Part shown: piece by piece, positions 1-10,900 of the stretch
Position numbering within the stretch: position 1 is the first letter of the stretch
How the letters are laid out: each line of letters opens with the position of its first letter
NCBI GenBank assembly: GCA_973895155.1
Contig: OZ316897.1
Span: forward strand, 434,001 to 498,000
Direction of reading: 5' to 3'
Length of the DNA stretch: 64,000 bases
Source: Marsupella aquatica
Taxonomy: Eukaryota > Marchantiophyta
Translations under genes and position numbers: made by a program
The notes under the pieces: generated by a model
The model's input: only the letters and a program-made list of their open reading frames with translations
What the model was told of the DNA's origin: nothing
Database searches by the model: none

Positions 1-640
1 ACTAAGGGGAGGGGGAGGAACTTCATAATCACGATTCTGAAATTTTGACATCCAGGAGACTAAAGAAATATCGTACTTAGAAACTACAAAGTCATGAAAA
101 GTTTCAGAGGACAGAATGTCGGCCATAATTGGGGAAAAACGGACCTAAATTTTTCTAAACCTTATCACGATTGTCCTGATATTGTACAGATTTGTGAGGC
201 AAGAATTCGCAAACATAGCGGAAGAGCAAGATGGATTCAAAGAAACTAGCGAGGATGAGCAAGCCGACATTCAACACCCGTTTTAAATGATCGTTGCTCA
301 ATCCGGGTTAAGCTATGGAGGACCAGGGCAGCACTTCCAGGAACTCTCCAGGGATACGAAAGTTGTCAGAGGAAGGATAGACCAATGTGAACAAGCGGAG
401 GATGCTGGTATCACCAGTCAAATCTTCGACCTGAATGGTGATACTCTTGGACATTCCACTCGCATGAGAAGTCATTGAGACAATTATAATTACAGTCGTA
501 CAAGAATAATATTTACAAGGACAATTCCGATCCATGGCATATCGCCGCAAGAGCAATCATTCTACCCACTTTATTTCCAACCCTTTGAGTCCCTCAAACA
601 GCGATCCATGAATTAATTCGAGATCCTCTCCCTCGATCGC
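1..640. other. No recognisable gene
   Basis: Short open frames exist on both strands here (for example 308-556 minus and 287-478 plus). None shows a domain, a convincing start context or splice logic that I recognise. The stretch lies 3' of the PEBP gene and probably holds its 3' flank or part of an unidentified neighbour. Confidence 0.4.
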
Positions 641-646
641 CCAAAT

Positions 647-1261
647 CTAGCCCCATTTCCTCTCACTAACCCCAATCCATTCACCCCAACCCAAAACCTT
701 CCCCTCCAGCTCCTTCGCCAATTCGTTCTTCTTCGCAACGGAACTCAGCCTACTCCCATCGAGCTTCTCCCCCAGTGCCACGACCATGAAAAAATAGTTA
801 TGTGGCCCGTGCCCCTTCATGGCCCTCGGGCCGTCATACACCGTGCCGTTGAAATTAGCCCCGTACAAGAAGCCCCCCTTCAGCTGCGTCCCTTCCGGCT
901 TCTTCCTCGTCCCTTTTATGGGATCGAAATCCTCGTCTTGGACACTGGTCTTTGACGCCGGGATGCCATAGAAGATGCCGTGTCCGAGGGGGCTGGGGAT
1001 CGGCGCGTCGACGTCTTGGACGATGAGCATGTATTCTTGGGCATCAGGAACGGGTGACCAGGAGAAGGAAGGGAAGAGGTTTGCACCTTCTTGCGTGTGG
1101 TCGATGGACATCAGGGAGCCGGAGGGGCCGCAGTCCGAGGAGGTCACGGTGATGGTGGGGGACGAAAACGATGTGAAGGCGGGTCCTTTGGTGAAGCGGC
1201 CAGCTTCATGGCCCTTCACGTTTGCGAGGAGTTTCGCAAAGATGAGCTCGACGTAGTCCAT
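647..1261 (-). CDS. Phosphatidylethanolamine-binding protein (PEBP) family protein, YbhB-like
   Basis: This single-exon frame of 204 residues starts at an ATG (1259-1261) and ends at TAG (647-649). The PEBP ligand pocket is visible: DVDAP at residues 83-87, a following PLGHGIFYGIPA segment near 92-102, and GHGPHNYFF near 151-158, matching the family's D-x-D-x-P and G-x-H signatures. The short spacing and 'HGIFYGIPA' style resemble the YbhB/Raf-kinase-inhibitor-like group found in bacteria, fungi and plants more than the flowering regulators FT/TFL1. PEBP proteins bind anionic ligands or phospholipid head groups; the exact role here is unknown. No signal peptide is obvious. The length is normal for the family and the frame is intact. 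The product class is secure, the biological role is not. Confidence 0.88.
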   Translation of the reverse strand: MDYVELIFAKLLANVKGHEAGRFTKGPAFTSFSSPTITVTSSDCGPSGSLMSIDHTQEGANLFPSFSWSPVPDAQEYMLIVQDVDAPIPSPLGHGIFYGIPASKTSVQDEDFDPIKGTRKKPEGTQLKGGFLYGANFNGTVYDGPRAMKGHGPHNYFFMVVALGEKLDGSRLSSVAKKNELAKELEGKVLGWGEWIGVSERKWG

Positions 1262-2733
1262 GTTCCTGGTCTTTGCGCTCCTGTTTCCGTTAGAGACTCG
1301 GACGAGGGTGGGGATTTAGGGGTTGTGGTCGCTTGGGGTTGGCATCAGGGTGAATACTCGAGTGGAATATGTACAGTAGACCTTAGCCGTGGGGGTGATA
1401 GGAGCTGTTGACGACCTGATGGAATGCGAGCTCGTTATACGGATCGGGGATCTGCATTTGTAATTTGATTACAGTATTGATCATCTCCATTTTGTCGTGA
1501 GAATCGATCATCTATCCGAAAAGTCTGGTACAGTTTTGCTGAATCACGATCTTCTACTCGGATGGCCCTTTTCCCAGAATCAGTTGTCCGGAAGTGGGTC
1601 CACCTTCTATCAGACACTGTAGTGGGAACACTCCTGAGATTAGTATGGAGGTTCAGGCTACTGTAGATCTAGTGTAGATTAGTCACGAAGGTGTCATCGT
1701 TTGTAATGTCGAGGTTCACCTCAAGTTTTGTCATGCTGAAGTATCTCATGTTAGAAAAGTTCTTTGACTTCCAGTATGCAATTCACTAAATTGACCTCAT
1801 GCTGAGTTCTTGAAATCAGCTCCATGAATTCCGTCATGTGCAAACAAACAAATATGAACCTTTCGAACATTTGGAGTGAAGACTAGAAATGATTTCTGAG
1901 CTTGTCTCTTCGAATTATATACCATTGCATTTATTCAAGATGTAGGAGAAAATCAGATCAAGCCTGCCCGAATTTTGTTCTTGCAGTTTCTTGTTCACTA
2001 CGACCAGCCATGCTCAACCTGTCAAACACTAAAGGCTTTTCCTACCAGCAGGAATGAGGCTTCCAATTTCGTCTGCATCAATCCTGGTGCCATTGATTTG
2101 GTGGTTTTAGCTCCCTCGATTTGCTTGTATCCATTTTCTATTCAGCTCTTCAGACATATTCTCTCCGGGCGACTTTTGCGGGACTCAACAAACAGGGCTT
2201 TGAGAAACTTCATAACAGACTCAAATTTTTCGATCAATGTTCCACAAAACTCCTACATATTTCGAGGAGAAAGCTTAAAGACAATGCAACTAACCATTGG
2301 GCACGGTTGATCTGGATCACCTCTTTAGCAGGATCCTCCTATACTTTCACTGAATTTTGAAAAAATAATGAGAAATCTCTCAGGCATAGTGTAGTAAGGT
2401 CTAACTTGTTCCTGGACCATTATGGGCAATAAGAGCCCCTCAAAACTGCAGCTGAACCGGCATTATATCCATAGTACATATTATAAAACAGGAATTTACT
2501 GTATGATTGCATAATTTTGTAGTTTGCTAAGGTGATCTTGTACAGTAGACAATGAAGCAACAGCCCCAAAGACCCCAAAACCCATTGTGTGCTTTTCTCT
2601 TTGATTATATTTGAATGGTTACAATTAGGGACACCCTTGCCAGCCAGGCCTAGGGTTATGAGATTTTGCCACCCCTATCCAATTTCAGCTGCAATTTTCA
2701 GGTCACAAACTCAAAGGTCTCACTATCTGGAAG
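1262..2733. other. Intergenic; no gene recognised
   Basis: The first 150 bases are the likely promoter and 5' UTR of the PEBP gene. A 111-codon open frame at 1975-2310 (plus) begins only at a TTG and matches nothing I recognise. The stretch ends at an assembly gap. Confidence 0.4.
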
Positions 2734-2833
2734 NNNNNNNNNNNNNNNNNNNNNNNNNNNNNNNNNNNNNNNNNNNNNNNNNNNNNNNNNNNNNNNNNNN
2801 NNNNNNNNNNNNNNNNNNNNNNNNNNNNNNNNN
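2734..2833. other. Assembly gap (100 N)
   Basis: Exactly 100 consecutive N bases, the conventional length for a scaffold gap of unknown size. It abuts a G-rich simple repeat, which probably caused the break. Confidence 0.98.
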
Positions 2834-3090
2834 GGGGGAATGGGAAAGGGGTTCGGGGAAAGGGGGCCGGGGGAAGGGGAAAGGGGTCCGGGGGCTGGGG
2901 AAAGGGGGTCGGGGAAAGGGGTTCGGGGGCAGGGGAAAGGGGGCGCGGGGTTCGGGGAAAGGGGTCCGGGGGAAGGGGAAAGGGGGCCGGGGAAAGGGGT
3001 AAGGGGAAAGGGGAAAGGGGGCCGGGGAAGGGGAAAGGGGGAAGGGGGAAGGGGGCTCGGGAAAGGGGGCCGGGGAAAGGGGGGCCGCGA
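2834..3090 (+). repeat. G-rich simple repeat, (GGGGAAAG)n-like
   Basis: About 255 bases built almost only from G runs of 3-6 separated by AAA, CC, TC or CGG. Units such as GGGGAAAGGGG and GGGGTCCGGGG recur with irregular phase. All six frames stay open through it, which is a composition artefact and not evidence of a gene. The strand carries many G-runs able to form G-quadruplexes. Its left end is lost in the gap, so the true length is unknown. Confidence 0.9.
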
Positions 3091-3330
3091 CCCAAACCCT
3101 AATCCTCCGAGCCCCAGACCCGGACCGCCGAACCAGAACGCGGACCGCTGAACTCCCCCGGATCGGCTCCCCCGAACCCGAACCTCCCGGACCCCCGAAG
3201 CCCCTGGAACCCACCCGAACCTTACCCGAACCTCCCGGACCTTACCCGGCCCAGACCCGGCCCAATCGTCTCCCGAACGTATCCCGACCCGGACTGTTCC
3301 CGAACCCGGGTGCCGGGTTGCCGATTTGCC
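3091..3330. repeat. C-rich degenerate repeat with CCCGAACC/CCCGGACC units
   Basis: Directly after the G-rich tract the composition switches to short C-rich words such as CCCGAACC, CCCGGACC and TTACCCG. One CCAAACCCTAATCC word resembles the plant telomere unit but is not repeated. No reading frame here looks like a protein. Confidence 0.6.
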
Positions 3331-3504
3331 GGTGATTTTTCGTCAGTTTGACGGGCAAGGTCAAACCGGGTAGAAACCTGACATCCTCAGTCCTCTATTC
3401 TAGAACAATTGTACTAGAAAGTACAACAATTATGGCTAGTACCAGATTATCCTTTTTTGTTCTCCCATGGGGAATACCAGGATACAATTATTATAATAAC
3501 AGGG

Positions 3505-3805
3505 AACTATGCAAACTAAGATGAGGGGGAAAGTAGACAGGAAATTGGCCAAGAGGGAAATAAAAGGGGGAGGGGGAATATAGAGAAAAAATGGCAAAAT
3601 TTGAGTAAATGGAGAACAATTAAAAAGGTAGAGAAGAAGACCCAATGAGAAATTAAAGAAAAGACAAATACTGATAAAGCACTATGCAAAGATGAGAGGG
3701 GGAGTGGGAAAAATTGGTCAACAGGGGCAAAAAAGGGGGAGAGGGGAGATAGAGCAAAAAAGGGACAAATTTTGAAGAAGGGGAGAAGAATTAAAAGGTG
3801 TGAAA
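3505..3805. repeat. Imperfect tandem duplication, purine-rich
   Basis: Two related segments, about 3505-3640 and 3680-3805, share the same order of words: a GATGAG-GGGG start, then ATTGG, then AAAAGGGGGAG, then GGAGAA..ATTAAAAAGG. They look like a diverged tandem duplication of about 170 bases. The antisense open frames here are low-complexity Phe/Pro/Ser-rich and not credible genes. Confidence 0.55.
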
Positions 3806-4063
3806 AAACGGGAAGTGAAAAAAAAACAGAATAATTTTGTATATTTCTGGACCATATAATAAGTATTAATAAATTTGTATATTTTTGTACCATATTAATA
3901 CTTATATTTCTGTACCATAATAAGTATTAATAATTTTAATTTTAATAAAAAATGAGTCATGGAATACTTTCTCTACATAATGATTGACATTTTTTCTTCA
4001 TGATATCCCTTGCATAAAATCATATTTTATGTAAATAATGACATTTTTTAACATAACAACATC

Positions 4064-4455
4064 TTTTTTGCGACGCATATGGAATGAATTTGCCTACATT
4101 TTTTTGTGTTTGCTTTACAACTTTGTCTCACCTTGCCATCTTTGTCTTATTTCAACATTTTTTCCTCCCCTCAACATCTTTTTGTGGCCTTGACATCTTT
4201 TTCTCCCTTCAACATCTTTTTCTCACCTCTATATCTTTTGGGCAATGCACAGACACTTTTTGTGTTCTTTATCTCACCATAACACCCTCAACATTTTTTC
4301 ATTGTCTTTGCATCTTTTTTCACCTTGCCATTTTTTCTCTCCTCGACATCTTTTCATCACTTTGATTTATTTTTCTTACCTCAACATCTTTTTCTCATTG
4401 ACAATTTCTTTCGCCTTGACATCTTTTGTGCAACGCACAGGCATCGGGCTAGTAT
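4064..4455 (-). repeat. Degenerate array bounded by GCAACGCAC motif (left arm of inverted pair)
   Basis: The stretch repeats words such as CAACATCTTTTTCTCACC and GACATCTTTT at irregular spacing of roughly 20-30 bases. It ends at TTTTGTGCAACGCACAGG followed by GGGCTAGT. The reverse complement of this end matches the start of the array at 5705-6770, so the two arrays form a diverged inverted pair around the retroelement fragment at 4500-5335. It may be a non-autonomous mobile element whose interior is a minisatellite. No coding content is credible. Confidence 0.6.
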
Positions 4456-4499
4456 ATTATATATATGTTATATTTCAAACTGCCAAATTAATGCAAGGA

Positions 4500-5335
4500 T
4501 GCCCAATCGGGAGACATGATCCCTCAGGCAAAAGACCCAATCAAGGGGGGACAACCAAAGGACCAAGAAAGGCCAGGAAACAAAGAAAAGAACTACCACG
4601 AACCTTAAAAACCAGAACCCCAAGGCCTACCAATCGGCAAATTGAAGAGCCTGGTATAGCTCAAGTGTGAACTCCATAGGAGAGTCAAACAAAGGAATCC
4701 TACTGCAGGCCTTGAGACCAATCTCCTCACCCCTATGAAGAATATTGAACGCTTGTGGCAGACATTGGGGCGCAAGAATGTAGGAAAGTAATAGTCAAAG
4801 GATGGGTACAATATCGCCCCCAAAGATCTCCATAGCAAATGGATAGAAGAGGTCCCCAAGGTACTGCACGACATAGGCCTCCTCCTTAGATTGAGCTGCC
4901 CTTGTAGCGGCGTGGCCTGGGACATAAGCGGTAGAAGCCACATTGGCCCCATTGGTAGGATCAACAACAAGGACATCCCCAAGGGCACAAACTCTAGCAC
5001 AAGAGAAGACCATATCTACACGATGTCGATTGGAAACCCCATTCCATGGAGGTAACACATGTCATTGCTGCATCATGACATGGTACCTAGAGTCACAATG
5101 GCTGCCACCAAGTCCCAAATGTCATTGTGTGTTGCAGTCCTCTCACTAACATGACCACACCGGAGTATTTGAACACCCTGCACATCCAGGGGCGCCCCAC
5201 AGGTGCAGGTGGGCTGACCCAAGAGGCAAGGGTGAGGGAGACAAAAAAAAAAGGCGTGTAGATGATTGTGGTGAAGATAAAAGAACTCCTACAAAAGAGA
5301 ACCCATAGTGGACTAGCCAATAGCCATGCCCCCAA
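4500..5335 (-). mobile_element. Retroelement 3' fragment (polymerase C-terminal segment plus tail)
   Basis: A minus-strand frame at 4795-5058 contains RVCALGDVLVVDPT, GHAATRAA, KEEAY and GDLFYPFAMEIFG. The same conserved block recurs on the plus strand at about 30560-30860, so it is a dispersed coding repeat. From memory, similar blocks lie downstream of reverse transcriptase domains in plant and algal retroelements, with a nuclease-like D...K...E pattern; I cannot confirm the family. The copy is cut off by stops, and about 4510-4625 resembles the tail of the copy near 31.1 kb. No upstream RT core is visible, so this is a truncated insertion. Confidence 0.55.
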
Positions 5336-5704
5336 ACCAGCAGCTAACCCGGATGTAAATAGAGTAGATTCTTTTGTACTTTGTTGTTACTCAGAGCCTT
5401 GATGTCATCAGGTGGCACTTTCAAGTCTATCATTTAGAATAAGCAGCAAGATGAGCTCACAGTGAAATACTGTAGCTCTACAAATATGAGCTAATTTCAT
5501 TCGTCCAGCTAAGTCATATAATGAAAATTAGCTTGACAAATGAAATCTTGTATTGGCAAGAACATCTTCTGGCAGGCATCAGTGTTTGAGCTAGTGGAAG
5601 ATAATAAAAAAGAACCGAGAAAAGAAATTAGCACGGCCTGATCCATAAAAGCACCCATTGGTAATCACATATCAAAACGTGGCTATATTCGTTGACTAGC
5701 TCAA

Positions 5705-6770
5705 TACCCGTGCGTTGCACAAAAGATGTCGTGTCCTCTAAGATGTCGTTAAGACAAAAAGATGATGTGTCGCCCAAGATGTTGTTAAGAACAAATATGT
5801 TGTGTCGCCCAAGATGCCGTTAAGAAAAAAAGATGTGGTGTCGCCCAAGATGTCGTTAAGAAAGAAAATGTAGTGTCGCCCAACTGAAGATGTCATGAAG
5901 AAAAAAAATGTTGTGTCACCCAATGTGTCATTAATGAAGAAAAAGTATATTGTGTCACCCAAGATGTTGTTGAGAAGAAAAATGTTGTGACACCAAAGAT
6001 GTACTTAAGAAAAATGATATTGTGTCACCCAAGATGTTGTGGCACCCAATATGTCCTTAAGAAAAGAAATGCCACGTTGCCCAAGATGTCGTTAAGAGAA
6101 AAGTTGTCATTAAGTAAAAAAGACGTTGTTAAGACAAAAGTTGCACAAAAGATGGTGTGATGAGAGAAATATGTTGAGGTGAAAATAGATGTTGAGGTGA
6201 GAAAAAGAAGTTGAAGTGAGAAAAAGAAGTGGAGGTGAGAAAAAGATGTCGAGGTGAACAAAGATGTTGATGAGAAAAAGAGATGTTGAGCTAAGAAAAA
6301 TAAGTAGAGCAAAAACTATGTCAAGGAGAGAAAAGATGGCGATGTGAGAAAAATATGTGAAGATGAGGAAAAGATGTTGAGGGTGAGGGAAAGATGTTGT
6401 GGTGAGATAAAAATGTGAAGTTGAGAAATAGGTCAGATTTCGAGGTGAAAACAAATGTCAATGACAAAAAGAGATGTTGAGGTGAGACAAAGAAGTCAAG
6501 GTGATGTTGAGGAGAGAAAAAACATGGTGAGGTGAGAAAATGACGTTGAAGAGAGAAAATATGTTGAGGGTGAGGGAAAGATGTTGTGGTGAGAAAAGAT
6601 GTCAAGTCAGGTGAGAAAATATATCAAGGACCTAAATGATGTTGAGGGTGAGAAAAAATTGTCATGAGATAATGTCAATGTCAGAAAAAATGGCGAGATG
6701 AGAAAAATATGTCAAGGCAAGGTAGAGTTGTTGTGATGGTGTGCAACAACTCGTGCACTGCACATAGAAA
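5705..6770 (+). repeat. Degenerate AAGATGTTG(T/A)GGTGAGAAAA-type array (right arm of inverted pair)
   Basis: The array begins at CCCGTGCGTTGCACAAAAG and continues for about 1 kb as diverged short units: first AAGATGTCGTTAAGAAAAA / TGTGTCGCCC, later GATGTTGAGGTGAGAAAAA. It closes near GTGTGCAACAACTCGTGCACTGCAC. The long antisense open frames rich in Phe, Leu, Ser and His are products of the repeat. The ends mirror those of the array at 4064-4455. I infer a non-autonomous element with an internally expanded minisatellite. Confidence 0.65.
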
Positions 6771-7922
6771 TCGGAGGCTGAGATAATAGTCACCGCAACA
6801 TCGAGTCCAAGCACAACCAAGTGATAGAAAAATTATTTAAAATTAATTTTTTTTAGAGAAATTAATATCATATATACATTATTAATACTCAAGTTTTTTC
6901 AAACTTTAAAGTTCTTATCCAATTCTTTAAGTCTCAATTTGAATAATTATTTTTTAATAATATTCAATTTTTTATTTTTTATCTTGGTTGGGTTGAGGTA
7001 GGTTATGGGTAGCTTGGGCAGAGGTAATCCAGATTAATAGAGATATGGATGGATCCTACATTTACAGAAAAACAAATTTTTACTTAAGACCTAGGATTGT
7101 TCCCATTTTTTCTTGAGTTTGTAAGTAATACCATATCCATTTTTAGAGGATATGGTATATCACTTATGATACTCTTGCATACAACTGGGTTAGGTACATT
7201 TTTGTCTTTTGTTCCCACCATTAGATTCTTTTTTGTGTGAAAAGTGCATGCAACAAGGTTAGTTACATTTTTTGTTTTTTGTGTACACCAATTGATTACT
7301 GTTGGTGTGAAAAGATTTACTGTACTTTTTGGTTCACACTGTATTTAATTTGCTTTTGGTTTTATCCCTTCTATTTATTGGTTATTTCTTTTCTTGGCAC
7401 TGTATTTTTGAATGACGACCACTGCATAAAAAGGCGCAACCTTGTATTATAGTTCTTGATTGAAATAAAAAAACTAGGGTTATCACCGTATGCAAGGGTG
7501 TCCAACATAATATATGTCATATTTTGATGTGAAGTTACTGAGACCCATAAAAGCACCATACCTGACCGTGGGCCCAGATGGAGGGAGTATTAATCTTCAG
7601 TGTCGATTTCTGTGCTGTGCAGATTCCGAAGGTCCTCCCGAAGTCAATGCAACGTCAACCGAACCGACAAGACATTCTTCTCGATCATACCACAAATTAA
7701 GGAGCTAGACCAAGGCAAGCATTTCTACAAGCCATTTCATAGTCGCTACATTCGACAATCGTAGTTGTGTCAGTCCCGGTGTATGATTGTTAGTAAGTTA
7801 TGTGTCGAGTTTGCGACCATTGAGTTGGAGCTGCACGTACATTACCTACCGTGATAGTGGTGAAAAGCTCGATCAATCTGCACAATCAAATGGTTTCTGG
7901 TGAGTCGGGAAAACTAGCTAAC
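6771..7922. other. AT-rich intergenic DNA upstream of the receptor kinase
   Basis: No gene is recognised. A small hairpin is visible at about 7129-7157, where ACCATATCC and GGATATGGT flank a short loop. The last few hundred bases are the probable promoter and 5' UTR of the LRR receptor kinase. Confidence 0.4.
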
Positions 7923-10900
7923 ATGACAAAAATTTATGACATGTTGTTCCAGCTGCTGCTCCTGGCAGGTTTCCTTCTGGCCAATGTGGAAGGCCATGAT
8001 CAACTACGCCGTATGGGTTTGAAGATAATTAGGCCGAGCTTCCGAAACTCGGGCAATAGAGGCCATTTCGTGCTGGCTCCAGCTGTTGCCTATCCATGGA
8101 GGCATGCAAGTCCGAGAGACAGCTTTCTGATTGAGGATTGGCAATCTTTCGGTGCGAAGAGTACCGCAATCATGGGCACCAACAGTAGTCAGCAGGCTAC
8201 CGAAGCAGAGGAAGTTCAGATTCTTTCGACTTTCAAAGCTGGGCTGACTAGCGATCCTCGCGGCGTTCTGAGTTCATGGCGGTCAAACGATTCAAGCCCG
8301 TGTCGCTGGAAAGGAGTCAGATGTGCATCACGATCCGGCTCTCTCCACGTCGTTGCAATCCACCTCGGCAGCTCGGGACTGGTAGGAACGATCTCGCCGT
8401 CACTGGGTGGTCTCACATTTTTGAAACATTTGGATTTGTCGAATAATTCATTCGTTGGATCAATTCCTACCTCTTTGATGAACTGCTTACGGTTGTCATA
8501 TTTGTCTCTCGACGAAAACGGGCTTGGTGGAGATATTCCTTCTCAATTAGGAAACTTAATCCGCATCCGAACCCTGAAGCTTTCGAGCAACTTTCTCAAG
8601 GGTGTGATTCCTGTCTCAATAGTAAATTGTTCGTCGTTGTTTCATCTCGGTCTAGGACACAACAATCTTACAGGGGAGATCCCTCTCGAGTTGGGTCGAG
8701 CAGTTCATCTGCAGGTGGTGAGCCTGGAGGACAACTCGTTGTCTGGGTCCATTCCGGCGTCGTTGGGCAACTGCACGTCCCTTGTTGAGCTACACTTGGA
8801 TTCAAATTTTGACTTGGTGGGCAACATTCCTCCCCAGCTCAAGAGCCTGAGAACATTGCAGCAGCTTACTGTGGCGCAAAACAATCTGGGAGGGACGTTG
8901 CCTGCATGGATCGGGAATCTTAGTGCACTCGACACGTTGGACCTGTCTTATAATAGTTTTACGGGCGATATCCCCGATGTCTTTGGGGAGCTGAAGAACT
9001 TGGAAATTGTGGACTTCTTGGCAAACAACTTTACAGGGAAATTTCCTGTGTCTCTCACCAATTGCTCGTCCTTGGCTGTTATTGTACTGTCTGAGAACCT
9101 TCTTAGTGGAGCTCTTCCACCTGAGATGGGACGACTGCAGAATCTTGCGTCTCTACTCGCAGCCATTAATATGTTCTCAGCACATCTGCCGTCTTCTCTG
9201 TCCAACTGTTCCTCTTTGACGTCGCTGAGTTTTGGTGAGGCCCTGTTCTCCCCAACCGAGCCCCAAACTGTGCCTTCTTGGTTATCAAGTATGGTTAACT
9301 TGACAACAATAGAGCTCTTCGATATGGGTCTACAGGGAGGTGTTCCCCCGGAGCTAGCGAAGCTTCCCAACCTATCTTGGCTTGCCCTTTGGGGTAACGA
9401 TCTCACGGGAAAGATTCCGGCTTCCTTGGGAAACTGCACTAATTTGGGCCTGCTATCTCTAGATAACAACGCACTCACTGGCAATATACCTACTGAGCTC
9501 GGATTTTTGGTTGAGATATATTTCCTTGCGCTCTACTCGAACCACCTCACCGGTCCACTTCCAACTTTTATTGCCAATTTCACTCGGTTGCAGTACTTTG
9601 AGGTGCATTTCAACAACCTTGAAGGCAGCATCAAGACCGATTTCGGAGCTCTCACCAATTTGATGAAACTTCGATTGTATGACAATAATTTTACTGGTCC
9701 AATCCCATCGTCACTGAGCAACTGTTCAAATCTTTTATATTTAGAGATAGCATATAATCAATTCGGTGGGCCAATTCCACCTTCTCTAGGCAACATTAGT
9801 GGACTAGGGCACTTAGATGTGAGTGGCAACCGTTTGCAGGGAGGGATTCCAGTCGAACTCTTAGGTTGCACAACTCTGACCTTGCTAGTCCTGTCCGACA
9901 ATTTGCTAGAGGGTTCCATTTCACAAGAGATCTTTCAGCTCCACTATCTTCAGACTTTTCAAGCTGCGAACAACCGGCTGTCCGGTGCGATACCGAGTTC
10001 TCTTGGCAGCTCTGGAAGCCTGTTAAATCTCGACCTTTCTTACAATAGTCTGAGTGGAAGCCTTCCAGCTGAAGCACTTGGTAGCCTCTCCCGTAGCCTC
10101 AACAATTTCGTACTGTCTAACAATCTCCTGTCGGGCCCTTTGCCAGAGCAATTGAGCCTTCTAGAAAATGTTGTGACGCTGGACCTTTCCGTAAACAACT
10201 TCTCTGGTAGCATCCCAGCAGACATTTCGCGTTGCACATCACTAAAAAATTTGGATCTCTCTTTCAACAACTTAACAGGCGGTATTCCTGAAAGTCTAGG
10301 TGACCTTCCAGGCTTGAGTTATTTCAACGTTTCCTACAATCATCTGGAGGGTCCCATTCCCGATCACGGTCCATTTAAGTCAAACATCTCAGCTGCGTCA
10401 TTTATCGGCAATCCTGGACTATGTGGCAACATACTGTCCACAAAATGTCCGCCAGCTCTTCCGGCTGGAAACAACTCTTGCCGCGGCTTTCGTTGTAAGA
10501 CGGTTTGGATACCCGTTACATGCGTTGCAGCAGGAATCCTATCGATCGCTGTGGTCACGGTATTTCTTTTCTGGCGGTCAGATCGTATCCGACAGAATGA
10601 AAAGCGACTCCGACTCCGAATGACCCGGGATCAACGGGTGATGATGTTATCTAATATTGTCAAGTTGAAGGAGAACGACATTCGGGAAATAATCAGCAAT
10701 GAGGAGAATAAGATTGGAGCCGGTGGAATGAGTGTTGTGTACAAGGGAATTCTGCCGGGAGGTGAGGTGTTTGCAGTCAAAAGTTTACGTATTGAGCCGG
10801 GGGCGAACGACGAGGAGCAGCAAGCAGTGGCAACCGAGCAGCTTCGCGAGGTGCACATGCTTGCTAAGCTGCGGCATCGTAACATTATGAGGGTATATGG

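Noticed and set aside
3091-3120. Telomere-like AAACCCTAA word
   Set aside because: It occurs once and is not tandemly repeated; the neighbourhood is C-rich simple sequence.
2589-3214. Long open frames on both strands through the G-rich tract and the N run
   Set aside because: They exist only because N and G/C simple repeats contain no stop codons; all frames are open and the amino-acid content is Gly/Lys/Arg or Pro/Phe repeats.
3436-3893. Antisense Phe/Pro/Leu-rich frames
   Set aside because: Low-complexity translation of a purine-rich duplicated repeat; no start context or domain.
5738-6605. Antisense frames rich in Phe, Leu, Ser and His that look like membrane proteins
   Set aside because: They are translations of the degenerate AAGATG/GTGAGAAAA array; hydrophobicity comes from poly-T on the opposite strand.
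8216-10558. Antisense frames inside the receptor kinase exon
   Set aside because: They mirror the LRR codon pattern and have no features of their own.
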